This document shows, one piece after another, positions 54,720 to 62,668 of a DNA stretch of 64,000 nt; position 1 is the stretch's first letter, and each line of letters begins with the position of its first letter. Location of the stretch: positions 1 to 64,000 of the forward strand of contig JAPPAP010000025.1 in NCBI GenBank assembly GCA_026705465.1, read 5' to 3'. Position numbers and translations under genes: made by a program. Source of the DNA: a bacterium (GTDB lineage: Bacteria; Actinomycetota; Acidimicrobiia; Acidimicrobiales; Bin134). Under the pieces are notes generated by a model. It searched no databases, was not told where the DNA came from, and worked only from the letters and a program-made list of their open reading frames with translations.

Positions 54720-57044
54720 ATGACTGATCAGCGCCAGCAGGAGCACTATCCCGGATTCGGGGGCAAGATCGGCCGCATTATCGCCACCTCCGAGTCATGG
54801 TGGCCGCCCAAGCCCATGCCGCCGGCCGATGCTCCCAACGTGGTGATAGTTCTGGCCGACGATCTGGGCTTCTCCGATCTGGGCTGCTACGGCTCGGAGA
54901 TTCCCACTCCAGCCATCGACGCGATGGCCGCCACCGGTGTCCGCTACACCAACTTCCACGTCACCCCGCTGTGCTCGCCTACCCGGGCGGCGCTGTTGAC
55001 CGGGCTCAACTCCCATCACGCGGGCATGGGATTCGTGGCCAACGCCAATCCTGGCTTTCCTGGCTATGCCGGCGAGCTGCCCCCCAACCAGTCGACGCTG
55101 GCCGAGATGCTGCGGGCCAACGGCTACTCCACAATGGCGGTGGGCAAGTGGCATCTTTGTTTGGAGTCCGACCTGTCTGTGGCTGGGGACACCCACTCGT
55201 GGCCGTTGCAGCGGGGTTTCGACCAGTACTACGGGTTCTTGGAGGCCCTGACCGATTTCCATTTCCCCCACCTGCTCTACGAGGGCAACAACCCTGTCCA
55301 CATCGACCAGTACCCGGAGGGCTACTACCTCACCGACGATCTCACCGATCGGGCCTGCCGCATGATCCGCGACGTCAAGACCACTGATCCCGACAAGCCG
55401 TTCTTCTTGTATTACGCCCACGGGGCGGTCCATGCCCCGCTGCACGCCAAAGCCGAGGACACGGCCCGCCATCGGGGCAACTACGACAAAGGCTGGGACC
55501 AGCTCCGCGAGGAGCGTCTGGCCCGCCAGAAGGAGTTGGGCATCGTACCGCCCGACGCCCAACTGCCTCCCCGCAATACCGAGCCCAACGAGGACGTGCG
55601 GGCATGGGACAGCTACCCCGAACCCGACCGCCGGGTCATGGCCCGCTATATGGAGGTGTACGCCGCCATGGTGGAGTCGATCGACGACAGCGTGGCCCGC
55701 ATCTCAGCCGAGCTTGAAGCCCTCGGCCAGCTCGACAACACCATCTTCGTGTTCACCAGCGACAACGGCGCATCCCGCGAGGGCCGAGCCCAGGGCAGCA
55801 CCTCGTATTTCACCCACAGCGGCACCGGAGCCCGGCCCTCGCCACCAGTGAGCGAATTCGAGTTGGAGGCTCTCGAGGCCGACGCCATTGGCGGTCCCAC
55901 CACTTGGCCGCACTATCCCCGGGGCTGGGCCATGGCCTGCAATACCCCCTTCCGGCTGTACAAGATCACCGCTCACCGGGGCGGCCATTCGGTGCCCATG
56001 GTGCTGTCGTGGCCGGCCCGCACCGAGGCGATCGGCGGGGAATTGCGCCATCAGTACACCCACATCACCGACCTGCTGCCCACCTTGGCCGATCTCTTGG
56101 GCCTAGACGTGCTTACCGAGCGCCACGGTCAGGCCTCAGACGCTCCCGACGGGGTGTCGTTTGCCGACTCCCTGGATGATCCCAACGCCCCCTCCGATCA
56201 CACCGAGCAGTACATCGAGTGCATCGGCCACCGGGGCATCTACCGCGACGGCTGGTCGGCGGCCATTTTCCACGAACATCACACCCCGTTCAGCTCCGAC
56301 CGCTGGGAGTTGTTCAACCTGGCCGACGATTTCAACGAGCGCAATGACCTGGCCGACGCCGAGCCCGAGAAGCTGGCCGAGCTGGTCGAGGCATGGGAGG
56401 AGGCCGCCTGGCGCAACCGGGTCTTCCCTCTCGATGAGGCCTCTGGTCTGTTCCGCACGGTGAAGCCGCCCGAGCACGCCAAGCTGACTCGGGAGATGCG
56501 CATTCTGCCCGGATCGCCCACGGTGGAGCGATTGCGATCGTCCCGGCTCATCGCCGGCGGCAACTTCACCGTCGTAGTCGACTTGCACCACCGCCCCGGC
56601 GACCAGGGCGTGCTGGTGGCCCACGGTAGCCAGGCATCGGGCTATGTGCTCTACATCGAGAACGACGCCGTGTGTTTCGTGGTCAACAGCTCTGGCCGGT
56701 ACCTGATGGCCGATCCCATGGAACTGCCGGGGGAGTGCCGGCAGGTGGTGGTCGATGTCCAAGCCCCCGGCGGCCGCATCTGGAACGTCTCAGTGAGCGC
56801 CGACGGCCAAGTTGGGACCTCGCTCTCCGACATCCCTCAGATGATCGGCTTTCTGCCTTGGCAGGGCATCGATGTCGGCCTAAATCGGCGTTCTCCGGTG
56901 TCGTGGGACATCTACCAGCGCCACGGCACCTTCCCCTACACCGGCACCATCCACCAAGTCACCTACACCCCCGGCCCCCCGGCCCCCGACGCCGACGACG
57001 TTCTCCTAGAAGAATTTCGCGAATTCGGCATGGCCCTGGAGTAG
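54720..57044 (+). CDS. Arylsulfatase, second of a tandem pair
   Basis: A 774-residue sulfatase close to its neighbour along the whole length (same start [15 protein letters not shown], same [11 protein letters not shown] with Cys85, same C-terminal domain). Differences concentrate around residues 370-390 and in the C-terminal sandwich (for example VCFVVNSSGRYL against [12 protein letters not shown]), hinting at a different substrate. ATG 54720 follows GGGGGACAG. The stop directly abuts the stop of the convergent third sulfatase. Confidence 0.93.
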   Translation: MTDQRQQEHYPGFGGKIGRIIATSESWWPPKPMPPADAPNVVIVLADDLGFSDLGCYGSEIPTPAIDAMAATGVRYTNFHVTPLCSPTRAALLTGLNSHHAGMGFVANANPGFPGYAGELPPNQSTLAEMLRANGYSTMAVGKWHLCLESDLSVAGDTHSWPLQRGFDQYYGFLEALTDFHFPHLLYEGNNPVHIDQYPEGYYLTDDLTDRACRMIRDVKTTDPDKPFFLYYAHGAVHAPLHAKAEDTARHRGNYDKGWDQLREERLARQKELGIVPPDAQLPPRNTEPNEDVRAWDSYPEPDRRVMARYMEVYAAMVESIDDSVARISAELEALGQLDNTIFVFTSDNGASREGRAQGSTSYFTHSGTGARPSPPVSEFELEALEADAIGGPTTWPHYPRGWAMACNTPFRLYKITAHRGGHSVPMVLSWPARTEAIGGELRHQYTHITDLLPTLADLLGLDVLTERHGQASDAPDGVSFADSLDDPNAPSDHTEQYIECIGHRGIYRDGWSAAIFHEHHTPFSSDRWELFNLADDFNERNDLADAEPEKLAELVEAWEEAAWRNRVFPLDEASGLFRTVKPPEHAKLTREMRILPGSPTVERLRSSRLIAGGNFTVVVDLHHRPGDQGVLVAHGSQASGYVLYIENDAVCFVVNSSGRYLMADPMELPGECRQVVVDVQAPGGRIWNVSVSADGQVGTSLSDIPQMIGFLPWQGIDVGLNRRSPVSWDIYQRHGTFPYTGTIHQVTYTPGPPAPDADDVLLEEFREFGMALE

Positions 57045-58532
57045 CTAGCCCCCGTACTCAGCCGCCTCCAGCTCCTTTAGCAACTCAAACCGCTCCCGCA
57101 ACTCAGTTCGCCGACTGCGATCGTTGGCCAGATTCACCAATTCGTGGGGATCGTCGTCGTGGTCGTACCACTCGTGGTCGTGGTCGTCGAAGTCGGCATC
57201 AGGCCCGAACAGCATGGAGTCGCCCAGCGATACCCCGAGGTTGCTCACCCCGCCGCCGATGCCGTAGTAGCGGCAGTACTTGTGGCGGCCGTCGAACACC
57301 CCGGAGGAGGCGTAGCGCACCTTCTCCACCCCCAGGTACCACGGCCACCGCTGGGCGAACAGGATGTGGTCGCGGACCTGTGCCGACTGATTGTGAAACA
57401 GCGGGCTCAGGCTCTGGCCAGGAAGATCCGAGGCGTCTACCCCAGCCAGTTCCAGAACGGTTGCGGCCAGGTCGGTATGGCAGGTGAGCGACTCGGTGGC
57501 GGTGCCCGCGGTGGTCAGCCCGGGCGCCGACAGATACAGCGGGATCCGCATGGTCTCCTCGTAGTTCCACGGCCCCTTGGATCGCAGCCCGTGCGAGCCG
57601 CACTGGTCGCCGTGGTCAGAGGTGAACATCACCACGGTGTTGTCCCACTGGTCGATGTCGTCCAGCGCGGCCAAGATCACCCCCAGGCATTGATCACTGA
57701 GCTGGTGGAGCTTCACGTAGTAGTCGAGCTGGCGCAGCCATAGGTCGCGGTCGCCGGGATCCATCGGCCCCGGGGTGCTATTGCGCTCCATCTCCAGCAG
57801 CCACCGGCGATGTACCTCAGGCTTGGTGTGGAGGTCGTCGTGAAAGTTCTCGGGCAGCTCGGTACACCACCGCTCGATCTCGGGGGCGAAGGCCGGCAGG
57901 TTGGTGGCCCGACCCCACTTGCGTCGGTCCAGCTTTTCCCGGCTCTGGGCCACGTAGTCGGGCTCCTGTTCCCAGAACCAGGGCTGGTCGAGTGGGAACC
58001 ACATGATGTCGTGGGGGTTCACCAGCCCCACCGTCAAGAACCACGGCTGGGCGGCGTTGCGCTGGTCACGCAGCCAGGCGGCCGAGTCGGCGGCGATGGG
58101 CTCGTCGAACTCTGTGCCGCTGCCCGGCAGTCCCCAAAAAGCCATGTCGTTACCGGTCCAATCCGAGAAGCCGTAGGCCTCCATGTCGGGCTCGGCGGCA
58201 GCCTCGAGATGCCATTTGCCCTTGTAAGCGGTGCGATAGCCGGCCTCTCGCAACCGGGTGCCCAGGGTGGGTATGTCGGTGGAGAGCTGTGTGTTTTCGG
58301 GATAGCTGGAGTTCTCGGTCACCCCGTGCTCCTCCATGTGGAGCCCGGTGAACAGCGTGGCCCGCGACGGCGAGCAGGGCGAGGTGTGGGTGTAGTGGCG
58401 GCGGAACTCCAGCGACTGGTCCAGCAAGCGCTGGCGGGCGGGTAAAGGCACATCGGAAGGCAGCCAATCCCGCTGGCGCTCCTGGTCGGACACCAATAGC
58501 AAGATGTTGGGCGGCTTCGCTTTCGGCATCAT
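57045..58532 (-). CDS. Sulfatase (choline-sulfatase-like)
   Basis: A 495-residue type I sulfatase from a different subfamily than the tandem pair. Metal Asp in LLVSDQERQRD (a single Asp where DDQ is usual), formylglycine motif CSPSRATLFTG with Cys53, GKWHLEAAAEPD and FTSDHGDQCGSHG. No signal peptide. ATG 58532 or 58529. Convergent with the second sulfatase (0-bp gap) and 105 bp from the divergent binding-protein gene. Confidence 0.92.
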   Translation of the reverse strand: MMPKAKPPNILLLVSDQERQRDWLPSDVPLPARQRLLDQSLEFRRHYTHTSPCSPSRATLFTGLHMEEHGVTENSSYPENTQLSTDIPTLGTRLREAGYRTAYKGKWHLEAAAEPDMEAYGFSDWTGNDMAFWGLPGSGTEFDEPIAADSAAWLRDQRNAAQPWFLTVGLVNPHDIMWFPLDQPWFWEQEPDYVAQSREKLDRRKWGRATNLPAFAPEIERWCTELPENFHDDLHTKPEVHRRWLLEMERNSTPGPMDPGDRDLWLRQLDYYVKLHQLSDQCLGVILAALDDIDQWDNTVVMFTSDHGDQCGSHGLRSKGPWNYEETMRIPLYLSAPGLTTAGTATESLTCHTDLAATVLELAGVDASDLPGQSLSPLFHNQSAQVRDHILFAQRWPWYLGVEKVRYASSGVFDGRHKYCRYYGIGGGVSNLGVSLGDSMLFGPDADFDDHDHEWYDHDDDPHELVNLANDRSRRTELRERFELLKELEAAEYGG

Positions 58533-58637
58533 CGGGAGCGTAGCGGCGATTGGTTCTCTATTTCTTGCGCTTCCAATTGATTAGTGCTGAACTATCGCCC
58601 TGAACGGCGTCGATTCGCGCGGACCCGAGGGGGATCA

Positions 58638-60779
58638 ATGAAAGCACGTTCTTGGCTGTATTCGCTCTTAGCCATTTTGTTGGCGTTTTCGTTGGTTGCC
58701 ACCGCTTGTGGCAACGACGATGACGACCCGGGGGCGGGCGATACCCCGTCGGCTCCTTCGGACGATTCCGGCGACGGAGCCGCGGACGATATGGCAGACG
58801 ACTCCGGTGACGGAGCCGCAGACGATATGGCGGACGACTCCGGCGATGCTGCCGCGGATGACGCTGGCGACGGCCCGGCGGACGACGCCGTCGTCATGGA
58901 GGAAATCGGGCCACCTGAGGACACCGTGGTCACCGTCTGCGATGCGCCGTCGTTCACCCAGATCTACGCCAAGGTGATGGCCAATAGGGGCTTTGCCGAA
59001 AACCGGGGATTCGAGATCGACTTTGTGGCCTGCCACTCCGGTCCGGCCCAGGCCGCGGCGCTGGTCTCCGGCCAGGTTGATATCGCACTGAACACTCCTG
59101 ACAACATGCTGGGCATCCGCAACGCCGACTTCGACGTGGTGATGTTCGCCCAGATCGTCGACAACCATTTCTTCGACATCGTGGTATCCAACAACTTCGG
59201 TGAGATCGACTGTCCGCAGGGCGATTGGGAGTGCGTGATGGCCGTGCTGAACGGCACCCGGGTGGGTGTGGTGGCCCGTGGCGCCGCCGCCGAGCAGATC
59301 GCCCGCCAGCTCTTGGACTCCGCCGGGTACGACCCCGACGACACCACCTACATCGCCACTGGCCTGGCCGGTACCACGCTGGCCGCTTTGTCGTCAGATG
59401 AGGTGGACTGGGCCATCACCTTCGAGCCCGGCTTGAGCACGGCCGAAGTCGAGGACATCGGCTACGCCCCCTTCCGGCTCCGGGGCGGCGATGGTCCGGC
59501 CGAGTTGGACTGGCCGTCGGCGGTGATGATCACTTCTCGGTCCTATTGGGATGCCAATCCCAACACTGTCTTGCAATACCGGGCCGCAATCCTCGAAGCC
59601 ATGGAGTGGCTGCGCAATCCGGATAACCGAGATGCCGTCATCGAAGAGATGCTTGGCTATCTGGGCCTCGAGGCAGACATGGCCGAGATCGTCTTCGACA
59701 ACAACATCGGCTCGATGACGGTGACGGCCGAACTCGACCGGGTCCGGATCGAGAACAACGTCAACTACGCCGTGGGCCGGGGCATCCTCAAAGAGTCCCA
59801 GGCATTCGGCGAATTCGCGGTGGGCCCGGGCATTGACGTGATCCTTCCGCCAGCGTTGGTGCCGGAGGCGACCACCGTCAACATCTGCCAGGCGCCCTCG
59901 TTCAACGGAATGATCGCTCATATCGCGGTTGAGGAGGGCTACCTCTCCCACCAAGGAGTTACCGGCGAATTCGTCCAGTGCCACTCCGGTCCGGCCAATG
60001 CCGCCGCGCTGATTGCCGGTGAGGTCCAGTTCGTGGGCAATACGCCCGACAACATGCTGGGCATCCGAAACGCCGGCTTCGACGTGGTGATGTTCCAGCA
60101 GCTGGTGGACAAGCACTTCTTCGACATCGTGGTGTCCAACAACTTCGGGCCGATCGATTGCGAACAGGGCGACTGGCAGTGCGCCATGGAAGAGCTTGAG
60201 GGCACCAACGTCGGCGTGGTGGCCCGCGGCGCGGCGGCCGAACAGATCGCCCGTCAGCTGGTCGACTCCGCCGGTCTTGATCCCGACGGGGCGACCTATA
60301 TCGCCACCGGCTTGTCAGGCACCACGCTGGCTGCATTGTCGTCCGGCGAGGTGGACTGGGCCATAACCTTCGAACCCGGCTTGAGCCAGGCCGCGGTCGA
60401 CGACATCGGGTACGCCCCGTTCAACCTGCGAGCCGGGGATGGTCCGACCGAGCTTGACTGGCCGTCGTTGGTCAACACCACTTCCCGGCAATTCGCCGAG
60501 GAGAACCCCAACACGGTGGCCATTTTCGCCAGGGCATCCCGCCAAGCCATGGACTTCATGCGCAACCCGGCCAACCGTGAAGCAGTCTTGGCGTACATGC
60601 GAGACTTCCTCAGCTTGGAAGGCGCAGTGGCCGAGGCCGTCCTCGATTCCAACATCGGGAGCCTGTCGCTCAACGGAGCCCTCCAGCCCGCTCGGCTCCA
60701 GAACAACGTGGACTACGCGGTAGGCCGGGGCATCCTCGAAGAGGCCCAGGACTTCGACGAGTTCACGGTTTCTCCATAG
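58638..60779 (+). CDS. ABC transporter substrate-binding lipoprotein with two tandem NMT1/SsuA-like domains
   Basis: A 713-residue lipoprotein: signal peptide with lipobox ending at Cys24 (LVATAC), an acidic Asp/Ser/Ala/Gly linker with DDSGDGAADDMA repeats (about 40-90), then two homologous binding domains starting near Cys101 and Cys417, 316 residues apart. Shared segments include HSGPA, NTPDNMLGIRNA, HFFDIVVSNNFG and GVVARGAAAEQIARQL. Each domain also has matching Cys (CxAPSF, xCHSGPA, DCxQGDWxC). Single-domain proteins of this family are about 320-350 residues. ATG 58638 has GAGGGGG upstream. It feeds the downstream ATPase and permease. Confidence 0.92.
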   Translation: MKARSWLYSLLAILLAFSLVATACGNDDDDPGAGDTPSAPSDDSGDGAADDMADDSGDGAADDMADDSGDAAADDAGDGPADDAVVMEEIGPPEDTVVTVCDAPSFTQIYAKVMANRGFAENRGFEIDFVACHSGPAQAAALVSGQVDIALNTPDNMLGIRNADFDVVMFAQIVDNHFFDIVVSNNFGEIDCPQGDWECVMAVLNGTRVGVVARGAAAEQIARQLLDSAGYDPDDTTYIATGLAGTTLAALSSDEVDWAITFEPGLSTAEVEDIGYAPFRLRGGDGPAELDWPSAVMITSRSYWDANPNTVLQYRAAILEAMEWLRNPDNRDAVIEEMLGYLGLEADMAEIVFDNNIGSMTVTAELDRVRIENNVNYAVGRGILKESQAFGEFAVGPGIDVILPPALVPEATTVNICQAPSFNGMIAHIAVEEGYLSHQGVTGEFVQCHSGPANAAALIAGEVQFVGNTPDNMLGIRNAGFDVVMFQQLVDKHFFDIVVSNNFGPIDCEQGDWQCAMEELEGTNVGVVARGAAAEQIARQLVDSAGLDPDGATYIATGLSGTTLAALSSGEVDWAITFEPGLSQAAVDDIGYAPFNLRAGDGPTELDWPSLVNTTSRQFAEENPNTVAIFARASRQAMDFMRNPANREAVLAYMRDFLSLEGAVAEAVLDSNIGSLSLNGALQPARLQNNVDYAVGRGILEEAQDFDEFTVSP
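58938..60779 (+). repeat. Intragenic duplication, about 948-bp period
   Basis: The coding sequence for the first binding domain (from about 58938) is repeated from about 59886 to the gene end. Nucleotide similarity is clear in blocks such as the HSGPA and DNMLGIRNA segments, but third positions have drifted, so the duplication is not very recent. Confidence 0.85.
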
Positions 60780-60783
60780 CAAA

Positions 60784-60831
60784 CCCCTCTTCTGGTCGGG
60801 TGGCCTAGGTCAGGCCGCCCGACCGGAGGGG
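60784..60831. promoter_or_regulatory. Strong hairpin between binding-protein and ATPase genes
   Basis: A 13-bp stem, 60794-60806 with 60812-60824 (one G-U), with loop AGGTC, is extended by CCCCT (60784-60788) with AGGGG (60827-60831). No T-run follows, so it is more likely an mRNA-stabilising or partial-termination element that keeps the binding protein in excess over the ATPase and permease. Confidence 0.65.
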
Positions 60832-60859
60832 CTGACTAAGGTGTCCGAATGGTGGAGTC

Positions 60860-61636
60860 GTGAGTCCAGCGGTCGAACTCAAAGACGTCACCCTCATCTT
60901 CGGGGGGGATCACCCCAAAGACGAGCCGGTGCTCGCCGTCCAGGACATCGATCTCGCCATTCCCGCTGGCCAGTTCGTGGCCGTGGTCGGTCCCAGTGGC
61001 TGCGGCAAGACCACCATCTTGAACATGTTGGCCGGGATCATCGGCCCCACCCGGGGATCGGTGATGCGACACGGCGAAGCAATCGACGGGCCCAGCGACG
61101 ACATCGGCTACATGCTGGCTCGCTCGGGGTTGAGCCCGTGGCGCACCGCTCGCCGTAATGTCGAGCTCGGGCTTGAATTTCGGGGTGTGCCCCGGGGAGA
61201 GCGGCGCGAGCGGGCCATGGAGCTGCTGGCCAAGCTGCGCTTGGAGGGCTTCGCCGACTCGTTCCCATCCCAGCTCAGCCAAGGCATGCGCCAGCGGGTG
61301 GCCATTGCCCGCACGCTGGCCATAGACCCCGACTTGTGGCTCATGGACGAGCCATTTGGCGCCCTAGACGCCCAGACCCGGCTCACCGTCCAGGCCGAAT
61401 TCCTGGAGCTTTGGTATGAGACCCACAAGACCGTCATCTTCGTGACCCACGACCTGGAAGAGGCCGTGCTGTTGGCCGACCGGGTGGTGGTAATGACCGC
61501 CCGCCCCGGACGCATCAAGTCGGACACCATCGTCGATCTGGCCCGGCCCCGGGTGATCGACGAGCTCCGCTTCGACCCGGTGTTCCGGGAGACCGAGCAC
61601 AAGATTTGGGAGGAGTTGCGCGGTGAGATCGTCTGA
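60860..61636 (+). CDS. ABC transporter ATP-binding protein (SsuB/TauB type)
   Basis: A 258-residue ATPase. Walker A GPSGCGKTT at 44-52, signature LSQGMRQRVA, Walker B LWLMDEPFGALD and switch His in VTHDLEEAV. The subfamily serves nitrate, taurine, sulfonate and pyrimidine-precursor uptake. GTG 60860 is used. Its 3' end overlaps the permease gene by 14 bp. With three sulfatases upstream, an organosulfur substrate is a reasonable guess. Confidence 0.93.
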   Translation: MSPAVELKDVTLIFGGDHPKDEPVLAVQDIDLAIPAGQFVAVVGPSGCGKTTILNMLAGIIGPTRGSVMRHGEAIDGPSDDIGYMLARSGLSPWRTARRNVELGLEFRGVPRGERRERAMELLAKLRLEGFADSFPSQLSQGMRQRVAIARTLAIDPDLWLMDEPFGALDAQTRLTVQAEFLELWYETHKTVIFVTHDLEEAVLLADRVVVMTARPGRIKSDTIVDLARPRVIDELRFDPVFRETEHKIWEELRGEIV

Positions 61637-62654
61637 CGTCGACGAGCCCCGGGAAGCCGACATGGCCGACCAGGCTCGGTTGGCCGACGCCCTCAGCCAA
61701 GAAGAAGTCGAGGCGCTGATTCCCCACGAATCCATCTGGGCGTATCGGCTGCGCCGCCTCGACATCCCAGTGCAGCTTTTGAGGATCGGGATCCTGTTCG
61801 CTATCTGGGCTCTATGGCACTACGACGTTGTCTGGGATGGTTTGACTTCGATTTCGTTCTTCGGCTGGGACAGGGTGGAAGTATTCGGCTGGTTCGGCTG
61901 GAGCATGACGTGGTTCAGCTGGGATGCCTCATTTTTCGGAATACAACCGCTTCCCTATGTGCAAGAGACTTTCCGGGCCAGCCCGGGCGAGACCTGGGAG
62001 TACTTCACCCAGATCTACCACGAGAAGCTGTTCTGGAAGGATCTGTGGGTCACGGTGAAAGAGGCATTGTTCGGCTTTGCCATCGGCTCAATCCTCGGTC
62101 TCCTCGTCGGCATCGTTCTCGGGCGCTTCCGGCAAGCGGCCAAGACGCTGGGCCCATTCATCGTCATCATCAACGCCATGCCCAAGATCGCCTTCTTGCC
62201 GCTGATCTTGATCGTGTACGGCGTGGGCGAGACCTCCAAAGTGGTTTTGGCGGTGATCATCGTGTTCTTCATCGTGCAGGTGCCCACCCAAGCCGCGGTG
62301 GCGCTGGTCGATCCCGATTTAGACCTGGTGGCCCGGACCATGGGCGCGTCCCAGCGCCAGCTCTTCACCAAGGTCACGCTGCCCGGCATCACCCCGGCGG
62401 TGTTCGGCGCGCTGCGACTGGCGGCGGTCATCTCAGTGCTGGCCGTGGTGTTTGGCGAGATCTTTTCGGCCCGGCGAGGTCTCGGCCAGCGGCTCATCAC
62501 CGCAGCCAACCAGCTCTCCTATGGCGATACCTTCGCCATCGTGTTCATCCTGGCCCTGATCGCCCTGATCATGAATGGCATCATCGGCTTCTCCGAGCGC
62601 AAAGCCCTCCGCTGGCAAGCCACCCAACAGGGCGGCCAAGTCATCTCGCTGTAG
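61623..62654 (+). CDS. ABC transporter permease (SsuC/TauC type)
   Basis: A 343-residue inner-membrane protein with six or so hydrophobic helices. The binding-protein-dependent permease core is in the C-terminal 200 residues (IGSILGLLVGIVLGRF; ATPase-contact loop DLVARTMGASQRQLF). An unusual aromatic-rich insert (SFFGWDRVEVFGWFGWSMTW) lies after the first helix, possibly periplasmic. GTG 61623 has GGGAGGAG upstream and overlaps the ATPase gene; ATG 61662 is an alternative start. Confidence 0.92.
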   Translation: MRSSDVDEPREADMADQARLADALSQEEVEALIPHESIWAYRLRRLDIPVQLLRIGILFAIWALWHYDVVWDGLTSISFFGWDRVEVFGWFGWSMTWFSWDASFFGIQPLPYVQETFRASPGETWEYFTQIYHEKLFWKDLWVTVKEALFGFAIGSILGLLVGIVLGRFRQAAKTLGPFIVIINAMPKIAFLPLILIVYGVGETSKVVLAVIIVFFIVQVPTQAAVALVDPDLDLVARTMGASQRQLFTKVTLPGITPAVFGALRLAAVISVLAVVFGEIFSARRGLGQRLITAANQLSYGDTFAIVFILALIALIMNGIIGFSERKALRWQATQQGGQVISL

Positions 62655-62668
62655 AGGTTGCGGATTTC

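Noticed and set aside
58770-58880. Short DNA repeats in the binding-protein gene as a mobile or regulatory repeat
   Set aside because: They encode an in-frame acidic linker after the lipid-anchored cysteine; this is ordinary low-complexity linker expansion.
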